A stretch of 64,000 nt of DNA from positions 3,720,001-3,784,000 of the forward strand of contig NC_064038.1 of assembly GCF_932526225.1 (NCBI RefSeq), given 5' to 3'. Numbering within the stretch: the first letter of the stretch is position 1; the number at the start of each line of letters is the position of its first letter. Shown piece after piece: positions 24,691 to 35,281 of the stretch. This DNA is from Nematostella vectensis (Eukaryota > Cnidaria > Anthozoa > Actiniaria > Edwardsiidae). The notes under the pieces were generated by a model. That model ran no database searches. It was not told the origin of the DNA and saw nothing but the letters and a program-made list of their open reading frames with translations. The position numbers and the translations under genes were made by a program.

Positions 24691-27600
24691 TGGGGCGATG
24701 GCCAGTAAATCCTAGCTAATTTATAAGTAGAGGAGTTACAAATTTAAGCAAGACTAGACTCGATTCTCATAACGTCTTCGATTCGAACAGTTGATCAGTG
24801 GAGAAAATACTCAGCCCTGACATGGCTCGCCCCAGTCCTAGCTGCCTAACCAATGACGTCATTACCGGAAGCGCGCTAACACCTGCCCCAAGGCCCAAAC
24901 CAACTCGAGTCCGGTTACGTTCTCGAAAACCGCCGGTTTCAACAATCACTCTTTATCCTCTGCTACTATAAATACACCGGGGTCTGTAAGAGCATTCAGA
25001 TTGGCCACACGTCGGGAGATTGGCTTTTGGTGTAATTATAAACTCATTGGGTATAGGCCCGTCTAGACGAAAACGCCCGCCGTGTAGCAGGCAGAGGAAT
25101 CACTACTACTAATACCGGTTAACCCTTGTAGTTTATCAAGCCAATCATTCTGATTTCAAGAAAGAAAATCACTAGTCATGTGCATGTTAGATCGTTCGTT
25201 GAGCCGTATTGGTGCGCGAGAAGCTTAGATATCATTTGCAAAAGACCTCTTATAAAGATAGCCTGTGTAACAAGCGAGAGAGGCTCGGAAGACCATGCGA
25301 GTCTGGGGAAAAGTCGAAATAGAAGACCCTTTTCTTTTCTCTTCGCCTTCTTCTCCGCGCGGCCAGCTCTTTATCATAGAGTTGGCTACAAAGACTAAAT
25401 AGAAAAGAACGCTTTTTGGTTGTCGGCCGCGAGTATTGTGCACACTTTACTACCCTGGCTACCAATGACAGCTTCACTACTAGCCAGCTAGCACTAGCTT
25501 CTTATTTTCTAAGGGGTCCCTGGGGGGAGGGGCTATCTTCGGCTGGCATCTTGCGCCTGCGATAGCTTAGGAGCCTGGCCTCTTGCACGTGCGTTCGTGT
25601 GAAAACAAGACAAGAAGCAAGAGGGGCGGCAGAGAAAACCCGCCTAAAATATCTACAAAAAAGTCATGTTCAGGTGAGCAAAGCCTTTATCACTTCACAC
25701 AACACACTTTTAGACGTTTTGTTATCGCGTTGTAGTCCAAATAAGTTGACCAGAGCCCGGTTATTTCGCTTCAACAGAGCGAGCCATGTACAACGACGCC
25801 CTCTCGCATTTCCAAAGTTTTATCATCGGCATTGGAGTATCTTTCCTCGAACAAGGGTAATTTAAAAGGTAGGAGCCACCAGAAATGTCTAGATAATGAC
25901 TTAACAGACCGTAAGGCTACGTGGGTTTTATAAATGTTTCCTTTAAGATCTCCGAGTTTGAATTCTCACGTGGCAGCCCGAGATGTCGATGCGCCAAGAA
26001 GTGTAAAGCATTTTCGACACAACAGCAAACTTTGCTTTTACTGTATGATATACTTACATATTGTAGATAGTAGATAGCATAAACCATATTGCAATAACAA
26101 ACGCAAGTCTAAGTTTCTGATATTGGAAAAGAAAAAACACGTTGAACACTTACTTGGTTGTAAAGTTATTATCGTAAAATCTCTATTTCTTTTTCAAGTA
26201 ACTTTCCTTTTACTGGTTCTGGTGGACATTTGGGATGACGCAAATTCCTTGAAATGCTATGACTTTTGCCCCGTTGGGTTGGCTTCTTACAAGTAATAAG
26301 GCTGTAGCCTACAGGGGATATAGCGGAAGTGGGTTCCACTTATAAATACGACAAGAAAGTTAAATGTTTGCTATTATACTTGGCTCAGCCTTGTTGCCAA
26401 GTCTTTGAACGGCATGACAAATAGCAAGCTTAATTTCCGCTGCGACACCAGATGTCCTTTGTAGTTTCTTCCTCCAAAAGCAGCAATTGTCAATGCATAT
26501 ATTTCTTGGACTTTGGCCTTTCGCTGATTTAGACATGGTTGAGTGCAATAAGTATGTTTTTTATCTTTGCATATGATTGATTGAGAAAACACAAGTTGCC
26601 ATGTAAAAACCTCTACATAACTTGCAAGAAGTGTGTCTTACTGTTTGATCCACTTTCCATCACACAAAAGGCTAACATTTGCTAGCAACTTTGAATGGAT
26701 GATCGATCACATGGTAGCCAATAAGCAGATAGCTTTCTCATTTCTGCATTAAACAGATGTTCTTGCAGTGTGAGCCAGATGTTCTTTCAGTGTGATTCCT
26801 GGTTAAAGAAACCACTCGCAGTTTTTGACATTCTAAGTCATGTTAAATAAAGTGAACTAAACAAAATTAATTTTCTTTCTCATCTTTTTGTTCCCTTTTT
26901 TCCTCCGATAAACACGGATTTAATTTGCTTTTTTTCATTTCGTTCTTTTATTGCCCTTATCACTGCTAAGGTATTGGCAATGGAGGGGGGGTGCCTACAT
27001 GGCTGAACCTTGTAGCCAAGCCATGCCAAGTCTTTTTTATTTCTGCATTAAAAAGATGTTCTTTCAGTGTGAACCCTGGCAAAAGAAACCACTTGCTGTT
27101 CTTTACATTCTGAGCCTTGTTGAACTTCTCTGTCGCTTCTCAAACTTGTGCCTTGTAAGGCATTTAAAAAGTGATGAAAGGAATAGGAAAATAAAATACC
27201 GCCTTTCTTGGTGAGATATTGTGTGACATATGGAAAAAAAGTAATAGATTAAAATTTTCTCTGGCTTTGGATAGATTCAACTCTAAGACTAAGTGTCAAA
27301 CATATATCTGATCATCTATCTGAAATCATATATCTAAAAAATATATCTTGAAATATCTAATTCACTAAACAGCTGTAATTTCTGTGACAATGTGACAACA
27401 TCAATGTTTCTTGGTTTTTAAAAATGTAATATATTATTATTATATATAAATAAGTATATATACAAACCCAATATACAATGTGTTTGTCTTTGTGACATTG
27501 CAGTTTATTTGTTAATGTAAATATGAGTATAAATCTAACTGTAACACAAGAAACTTGTTACAGTTCAAAACAACTTAGTAAATAAACAGCAACATATGAG

Positions 27601-28910
27601 AGAATAATGCATTCTGTTACATTGCCCCATCTGTGACCCGTTTGGAACCACCTCTAACTGTCTGACATCCTGTACGACACACATTGTTATTACCCCCCTC
27701 ATCTCCTCCATAACCTGTGAATGGGGCTCACCCAGCCTTGTCAGTAAATTGGGTTTGCCCAGCCTTGTTTAACCATAGTACCTTCTATAGCCCTTGTTTG
27801 AGTGAGAGCATTATTTGTTGTGTTACACATAGCATTTGTACATCAGACGTTTGATTGAAATTTTTGTGTATGCGAGTCACGTGCAAGATGAGATTGGGTG
27901 GGTTTCCGGAGAGTTCAGAGGTGATGTGGTGTAAATAAAAATATCTTTTTTCGTCAAAACTCATTGTGCCTGTTGGAATGGTTGTTTTTCTGTGGGACTG
28001 GATGGCTGTCATGGTTTTACAGTACATGGGGTCAGTGAACACGTATTGAATTCCCTCAGTTCACTGCCTGAACGTTTGGTTATTTCAGGCCTCAGACTGT
28101 TGGCTGCATCCAATTTGTCTGCCACCATTTCTGATCTTTTAAATAGAATTACCTACTTTGCAGGATGGCTTTTCTACTTTCTCTCTTTTCTTTACCGCTT
28201 GACCCATGCCGTGACTCAATGGCTTTCCCAACTTACCAACGAACCCATTGTCTCCTCCTTCACCTAGCCTTCGGGCTCGAGCTCCCTAGAAAGGTGAATT
28301 CGTGCAGACACCTCTTTTCCCTTAATAGCAGTGTTATTACAGCCAAAAACAATGCAAGTTGTAACCATTTTGTGCTTTTAAAAGCGTGGGCAAACGCAGT
28401 AAAGGGTGATATCCCCTAATGATACCATACGAGTCCTTTTATTTGACTCTTCCTGTGACGTAACGTCCCCTGGTTTACTTATGGTAATAAGTGAAATTAG
28501 TTTTAATCGAGAGGGGCCTCTCGAGCGCGGGTCAAATCGAGTGCGCAATTTTGAAATCTTCATCTCTTGTGAAATTCATAAAAACTGAGGTTTTAACCAA
28601 ATAAAAAAAGGTTTTAGACTCCGATCTCATGAAGTACGAAGTATTAAGTTTTATTCATCAAAAGTTATTTTAAACTGGTATATTATCTTTAAGCATTGGA
28701 GATCTTAGTCTGAATTTTTTAGGGGGCTGAACCAATCTATAAAATATGGTGAAAAAAGATAGTAATGGGAGCAGTTGTTCGCAACTGTTATTTGTAGTAG
28801 AGAAGAATCATGTCTGGCACTCACAGGGATTTAAAATACTCGGTAACGTTAGTGTCGCCAAACAGTGCTTTTAACACGGCCTTAACAATTTCCTCCACAA
28901 AAGAACTGTT
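24691..28910. other. ABHD17 upstream region; no recognised gene
   Basis: About 4.2 kb. The ABHD17 promoter should lie in the first few hundred bases. Open frames at 25180-25480, 25599-25865, 26951-27214 and 27992-28419 have no recognisable domain. The frame at 27992-28267 has a hydrophobic stretch but no splice or family support. Confidence 0.5.
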
Positions 28911-30514
28911 TGCAGTCTTGTGGGGATCTCGTGGTCTTGCGATGGTGTAGCGATCGAGTCGATGATGCTTCTAGCTCATTTGTTTGTGATTTTTCTACAC
29001 TGCAGAAAAAAAACCTAAGACACTAGTCGTCACAACACCATTAATGTTGTTGCGTCAATAGCATCTATTGGGTCCTGGTTATCAGGAATATCTTGGCCAA
29101 AGTGGGTTAGACGCACTCTGTAGTGGCCAAAGTTGGCTTGTGCCACTTGGTGAAGGAGCTGTAGATTAAAAAAATGTCAAAAATTGCTATTGGAGTATAG
29201 TTGTATACTATATGTCTCTCCCATCAAAACTTTTTTTGATGTTGATGAGTAGGGAAAGAAAACGCATACACTTTTGAAATCAATAAATTTATTGTTGGCA
29301 GCCTATACTTTTAGAACAAGGGTAAATTTTGTTCGTATTGTGCCCTCGGCTCCAGATCACCACAGATCCAGAGTGTTAGCAGAAGTGGGGCCGTATCTTG
29401 TAGGCTCATGGACCCATTGCTCAAGATGGAAATCATGAGCAATATCAAGTAAACACCTGCAGAGGTTTGCATCTTTTGCACCAGGGGGACACTAGACGTG
29501 GCCCAGTCTATAGATGGTAAATTGAAGTCCCCGGTGAGGATAACATGACGGTTTCCAGCTAATTTCGTGACTTTGCTCAGAAAATTATCCAGGGCATCAA
29601 GGGAAATCATGCCTAAGGACTGTTGACGATAATAAGAGCAGAGTAGGTTTGTTTCTTTGTCCAGGAGCACCTCACACCATACGATTTCGCAGTCCGAGTC
29701 AAGACCAGGGCGTGGTATTGAGACCAAGTTGTTTTTAACCGCAATCAGGACTCCACCTTTGTGAGAAGGACGATCTTTACGGTAGACAAGAAAATCCTGA
29801 GGCAGAATCTCGCAGCTGTTTACTTGCGGGTTAAGGTGTGTTTCAGTTGCAAGTAAGATGTCAATATTTTCCTCTCCTAAGATACAGGAAAGCTCTGCAG
29901 ATTTTGATCTTGCTCCCTCAATGTTGGAAACGAGAATCTTCGGTGAAAAGCCGGTTTTATTCTGACTGCCAAAAGGACACATGACAGAAGATCTAGACAG
30001 GGTCTCCAGTCTTGTAGGGATCTCGTGGTCTTGCGATGGTGTAGCGATCGAGTCGATGATGCTTCTAGCTCATTTGTTTGTGATTTGTCTACACTGCAGA
30101 AAAAAAACCTAAGACACTAGTCGTCACAACACCATTAATGTTGTTGCGTCAATAGCATCTATTGGGTCCTGGTTATCAGGAATATCTTGGCCAAAGTGGG
30201 TTAGACGCACTCTGTAGTGGCCAAAGTTGGCTTGTGCCACTTGGTGAAGGAGCTGTAGATTAAAAAAATGTCAAAAATTGCTATTGGAGTATAGTTGTAT
30301 ACTATATGTATCTCCCATTAAAACTTTTTTTGATGTTGATGAGTAGAGTATAGTTGTATACTATATGTATCTCCCATTAAAACTTTTTTTGATGTTGATG
30401 AGTAGGGAAAGAAAACGCATACACTTTTGAAATCAATAAATTTATTGTTGGCAGCCTATACTTTTAGAACAAGGGTAAATTTTGTTCGTATTGTGCCCTC
30501 GGCTCCAGATCACC
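28911..30514 (-). mobile_element. Tandemly duplicated non-LTR retrotransposon fragment
   Basis: A segment of about 445-510 bp occurs twice in direct orientation, at 28911-29356 and 30006-30514, giving a repeat period of about 1095 bp. The unit is an endonuclease open frame plus its downstream tail; the upstream copy keeps only the end of that frame. The second tail carries an extra internal duplication of about 58 bp (starting near 30290 and 30347). Near-identity of the copies indicates a recent tandem duplication. Confidence 0.8.
29311..29982 (-). pseudogene. LINE APE-type endonuclease domain, truncated and frameshifted
   Basis: Motifs of exonuclease-endonuclease-phosphatase enzymes from CR1/L2-like LINEs: LVSNIEGARSK, DILLATETHL, GGVLIAVKNN and HVILTGDFNLPSIDW. 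After VPLVQK the homologous sequence continues in another frame (DIAHDFHLEQW, ANTLDLWW), so there is a frameshift near 29470. No reverse transcriptase follows, so this is a dead fragment. Confidence 0.85.
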
Positions 30515-31020
30515 ACAGGCCATCCGTGTGACACGCCCCGTGGCTAGTATAATGACAAGTGTGTGAACGCCGACGGCAAATAACAAATGAATTGGATTGA
30601 GAATTCAATACTGAAACTAATTGGGCTTGTATTTCCGTTTGATAAAAATTATTTGTTTATGGTGCTACCTCGTTAGTGTGCGTAAAACGCCTCTCGAACA
30701 CCCTAAATGTTAATGGACGGGGGGGATACATTTTTGTTTTTCCTTATAAATTTGTTATTCAGGTCACCTATTTATATCAGCTTTGTTGAAGGGATTAACC
30801 TGGGGAAATATTAGTAAATAAATGAAAAAGAAGTATTTGTATGCAGTTCCTGATCAGATTTGTCTTGTTTTACTCAATTTATACAACCTTTAAGTATTTG
30901 TATCTATCGCAGCATGTTATACTTTTTTATGATTTTCGATTCAGTGCTGTAGTGAGTAGTAAATGATGAGTGTTAAAGGGACCGTTGTTTACCTGGGCAC
31001 ACACAAATGTAATAACTTAC

Positions 31021-31128
31021 CCTCAGCCATATCAATAATAGAATTAACTTGTGCATCGTCAAAAGGCTCACCAACTGCCGCAGGTAATGCCACAATGACC
31101 CACTCGTGGAACCTCAGTGCAAATGGGC
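31021..31128 (-). CDS. Unassigned internal exon
   Basis: A 108-bp segment with a good acceptor (ttcttatag) and donor (G|gtaagt), both phase 1. In the only frame free of stops it reads FALRFHEWVIVALPAAVGEP followed by FDDAQVNSIIDMAE. It looks like a genuine coding exon of a minus-strand gene, but I do not recognise the protein and could not link it by phase to the other host exons nearby. Confidence 0.4.
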
Positions 31129-33004
31129 CTATAAGAATACGTGCGTACATGTATATATATGTCTATATATATAATATAATATAAAATATATCTATAAAAA
31201 AAATCAAATTAGCATTAACTCTTTCCTGTCCAAGCCAAAATGGACCAAAAATTGGTATTGTTTTAAAAATCCATTAAAAAATAAGCATTTAATTCTACTC
31301 TACTATACTCATATCATTGTTATCATTGATGTCTAGGCTTTAATGTTAAATGATATTTATTGATAAAAAAATGTAACAATCAGTTCAAAATGTCAGTGCA
31401 AAATGTGCATAAATTAACATTTATGTTAGTTTCTTTCTCGGTGTTCTGATGATCGCTATATTCATTTTAAAAGAAGTCTTCGATGGTTTTCAGTTCTTGA
31501 ATCAATTGTCTTCGTCGTTTAAGTTTCCTAAAGCGCAGACGGCAAATATACTCGCTTACTCTTGTGAAAGAAAGACTTTTCAGCTAAGGCTATATCGAGC
31601 TTCCTTTTACCCCCGATGACAAATCTTTGGTCGCTAAAAGCAACATCCGTGAGGCACAAATTACACGAAGGAATTGCACTATATTGGTTTGCACGCTTCG
31701 CGCCTTCGCTGTGAAACTCACGTGCGAAATCATAACTTTCAAAAAATTATATATGCAGGGTACATGGAGCTATTGACCAATCGCGTGGCTCGTTACATTT
31801 ACAGTTACAGACGACAGCCAATCAGAAATCGCTTCACTCCGCCGGTTGGTGCGCGGGGGTCTAAACAAGCTTTCTGTTGGTAATTCGCAGACGGTAATAA
31901 TGGAACTATTTCCGGCTGCACGCAGGCTATGCATTTAATGATGTTCTGGGATTTAGTCCTCTTTTCGGACATCTTGACATCAAGATTTTGCTATACGGCG
32001 TTTTTGTTTTGGTGGTATTTCTATATGTCAAAGGTCAGGACCCTTCTTCTCACATTCAGCACATTGAGTCAGATCCGCCACGAGTAGCTGAAGGAACGCT
32101 TAACTGTTGAAGGCAAAAGTTCGCACCTCGCTCCTAGTATATCCTTATTTGGAGTTTCTACCACAGGACACCCGTAGAAAGCGCGGGAATATTTTATCCA
32201 CGTGGCGGAAGTGCGCAAGGAGTCCTGGTCTATTATAACACTGGGCCATCGTCCTTATAGTGTCACCAGATCTCTTGGTTATTATAACGATGGGCCACGT
32301 AGAGAAAACGCGACATTCATTTTTATGTTTGTGAAGTTTACCTTTGATTTTCAATGTTGGTTTTTTAATGTTTATTTTCAATGTTGTTTTTCAATGGTGA
32401 TTTTCAATGTTCATATTCAATGTTGATTTTCAATGCAGTTTATTTTTGGACGTCCAGATTTTTTTAATCAGTTTTATATTATTTTTTTGTGTGAATAAAT
32501 ATCGTGCGGGAAGTTTCAATTAATATTTTTTGGTTGTCATTTTTTTGTCAATATTTTTTTGCCTCAATATTTTTTTGCATTTTGCAAAAATAAAAAATAA
32601 ATAATATTAAATAAAGGAATTAGGATTTTGATTTGTTTGATTTTATATTTTTTATAAGTGATTTCCAGTATTTTGATTGGTTTTACTATTATAACACTGT
32701 GCCACCATACCCGTCTTTAATTTCGCTTTCATTGCACATTTGATACTTAGTTTTGAAAATAAGGTTGAGCATTTGCATTATATGGAACCATGCGTCACCC
32801 AAGACGGATTTACGGACTTCGGATTTCTATTAGATTTTCAATTTAAAACAAGTGTGATGAGAAGCTTTGCTAGTTATTTCATAGTTAATTTTAACGGTTC
32901 CGAAATGATGCTATTATAAATAAAAAAAGTCAGGCATCTGCGTAATGACAGTCACCATTCCGTTACTAGTACTGTCAGGGATATCGGGGGCATGGGACCG
33001 ACTG
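31129..33004. other. No recognised gene
   Basis: AT-rich sequence with a run of diverged ttttcaatgttg repeats at about 32345-32440. No supported coding exon. Confidence 0.5.
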
Positions 33005-33544
33005 CTAATTCACCTCATTATCGTCCGTTGCAATTAACGCTAAAACGTTTACGTACTCCTTAGCTTGCTTTTCAATGTGATGTTGTGTCCTGTTGTGTTC
33101 GTCCACCTCCCCTCCCTTCATCACCTCAGCGCAGCTCGGGCACCTTACGGCCTTTTCCTCACATGTAAGCATGTGGCGAACAGCCTCAGCCTCAGAACTG
33201 TAATTGTGAAAGAAAAAAAAACATACTCCGATAAGCTAGCATCCCGCTTTTCATGCGAGACCGAGAATTTTTAGTTCTTAGAAAAATATCTTGCCGCGAA
33301 GACCACAGAAATCAATGCGTGCACGGCTGGGAATTGTGCGCGAGTATGCGAGCATAACCTCAAACTGTTAGCACATGGAAATATCAGGGCTATTCGGAGC
33401 CCATTTAGTAATATTTCCCTACGGTAACGATCTTAAATGGAAGTTACTCTCTAGCATTATTTGACCTTCCAAAACTTACTTTGTAATAACTTGGTGTGCG
33501 TCTCTGTTGTTCTTGGTGAATGGACACTTGAAGGTTTCTTCCAT
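33005..33544 (-). CDS. Small two-exon zinc-finger-like protein (hypothetical)
   Basis: Exon 1 is 33544-33480 (MEETFKCPFTKNNRDAH), ending at a strong donor (gtaagt). Exon 2 starts at 33197 after ttacag and continues in phase to TAG at 33005, about 85 aa in all. Exon 2 contains VRHMLTCEEKAVRCPSC and then HNRTQHH, a Cys/His spacing like TRAF-type or C2H2-related fingers. An internal donor (33136 region, gtaagg, or gtacgt near 33065) could lead to further exons, so the C-terminus is uncertain. No neighbour suggests a function. Confidence 0.4.
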
Positions 33545-34272
33545 TTTCGCTTGACGTTTTATCCTTTGTGGTGAAAACGTCCGGTTTGGTAAGAATTTGC
33601 AATGACAATAAACATTATATCAGAGACTCGTTTCAGGGATCGTTCCGGTTTCAGTTCGTTCTGTAAAGAGCCTGCTTAGTAAGCGTTTGTGTGCTGGTGT
33701 TTTAGCGGAAATAGAGAACGCGCGCCGGTAATAGAAACCGAGCGAAAGGTTGGTCACAGCGCGTTGTTACTTTAGTGTTGATGGATAGTCATTTTTTGTT
33801 GTTGGTTTATGTATCTGTATTATTTTTACCAAAAGCAGACTGTTCTGAGAGTTTTTTGTTTTAAGTCGTCTTAGTTAAATTTATGTATGTGTTGGTTTAT
33901 GTGTTTGTGTGCGTTGTGTTTAACAATGGCGAGTAATTAGTAAAAACAGGATACCCCAAATAGGGCCAAATAAAAGATTTTCGGGTTTCCAAACAAAAGG
34001 CTTGGTGTAAGTAAGTTTCTATTGAAATTACGTAAGAATGCCTCATTAAAAGAATACACTTTCTGTTAGTGACAATTTTAGAGTGTTCACCCCTTTCCGG
34101 TCTATAACTCTCATTAAAGTCACTATTGGATTCGTAGAAAAATAACTATTTGGACCTCATGAACTTGAAAATAAAAACCTTATCGCCTTCTTTTTAAGTT
34201 AAAGTAAAATAAATGGGATACCAGTGCTCTTCATTCAAACAGAGCGGGAATTTTAGGATTTCATGGGGAGTG
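33545..34272. other. No recognised gene
   Basis: Upstream of the small zinc-finger-like frame. No supported feature except that a promoter for that gene would lie here. Confidence 0.4.
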
Positions 34273-34412
34273 CTGTACAGGACCCGAAATGATCCCAGGA
34301 CCCGAAACGATCCCAGGACCCGAAACGATCCCCAAAAGTACCCCAACTGATCCCGGGACCCGAAACGATCCCCAAGAGTCCCCAAAATGAACCCCAAGGA
34401 ATTACAGTAATG
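34273..34412. repeat. Left copy of inverted repeat flanking the LTR element
   Basis: Minisatellite-like sequence built on gggacccgaaacgatccc, running from ctgtacag to aatggacaa. Its reverse complement is at about 41603-41745, on the other side of the LTR retrotransposon. Confidence 0.8.
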
Positions 34413-34995
34413 GACAACTAAAGGAATGTGTAAGGATTGGCTTTCAGTTTTAAAAACATATGAAACATTTAGCTTTGTTTGTGTTATTAAAAGGAAATTT
34501 ACATTAACTAAAACTATAGTATTAAGATTTTTATATACGACTGCGGGGGAAATACAGTGGTTGAGTCAGAAATTGGGGTCAACTAACAACTCATGTGATA
34601 GTAATTTGAGGAGCCCGGCGTGGATAAATCATTTTTACATAACAAGCCATAAAAGAAAGTCTTTACAGATGGGACATGCTGCTTTACATAGGAAGCGAAA
34701 TGTTTTAAAGTTATTTTTTGGCATGTTTGTTTTCGGTAAATGAAAGACCTATCATATCGTGAGATCATGCCGGGGTATACGCACGACTACACGAGGAAAT
34801 TCAAAACTCACATAATATTGCTTTCACATCCTCTTAATATTTTGCATCGATAGTAGAAGGGTTGTTCGAGTGTATTACTCAGTGTGCTTTTGTCATTCCA
34901 TCTTCTCGGCCAAACCGGCTGCCTAAAATGTGTAGGTAAATATTCGCTCGTGTGAACAAGGATTTCGTGGTGAAATACATGTTTGGTTGTCAGAT

Positions 34996-35187
34996 TGTAG
35001 TAGAAGGTATGCCTCTAAACTGAGGCTTTAATCAACATAAATCTACAGCTTGTAAAACTAAACCGAAAACTAAGCAAGATGGCTGCCCCTAGAGATTCTA
35101 TGGGGTAAAACCGCTGTACAACAATAAACATAACACAGGCAGCCCAACACGTAATGTTCAAGGTTCTTAACATACATAAATACTACA
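34996..35187 (-). repeat. 3' LTR (element orientation)
   Basis: 192 bp, TGTAGTA...TACTACA on the plus strand. A purine-rich tract (agaggggtgaa on the minus strand, 35188-35200) abuts it and would serve as the polypurine tract. Confidence 0.93.
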
Positions 35188-35281
35188 TTCACCCCTCTGT
35201 TAGAGGTTAAGTCTGAGCACGGGGGCATTCAATGTTCAAGGTTCTTAACGTAACATAAATACTACATTCACCCCTCGGTTA
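35188..35281 (-). repeat. Duplicated polypurine tract and LTR edge
   Basis: About 37 bp of LTR end (atgttcaaggttcttaac to tactaca) plus the adjoining purine tract occurs a second time at about 35229-35290, between the gag-pol stop and the real LTR. It probably arose by slippage or template switching during an earlier round of reverse transcription. Confidence 0.75.

Noticed and set aside
24790-25500. Gene divergent from ABHD17
   Set aside because: Overlapping short frames on both strands show no conserved motif, and no paired splice sites were found.
27992-28419. Membrane protein gene
   Set aside because: There is some hydrophobicity, but no family resemblance, no splice-site pairing and no continuation.
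28911-30514. LTR retrotransposon with 445-bp LTRs
   Set aside because: The direct copies include part of the endonuclease coding frame and lack TG...CA ends and a target duplication. A tandem duplication explains them better.
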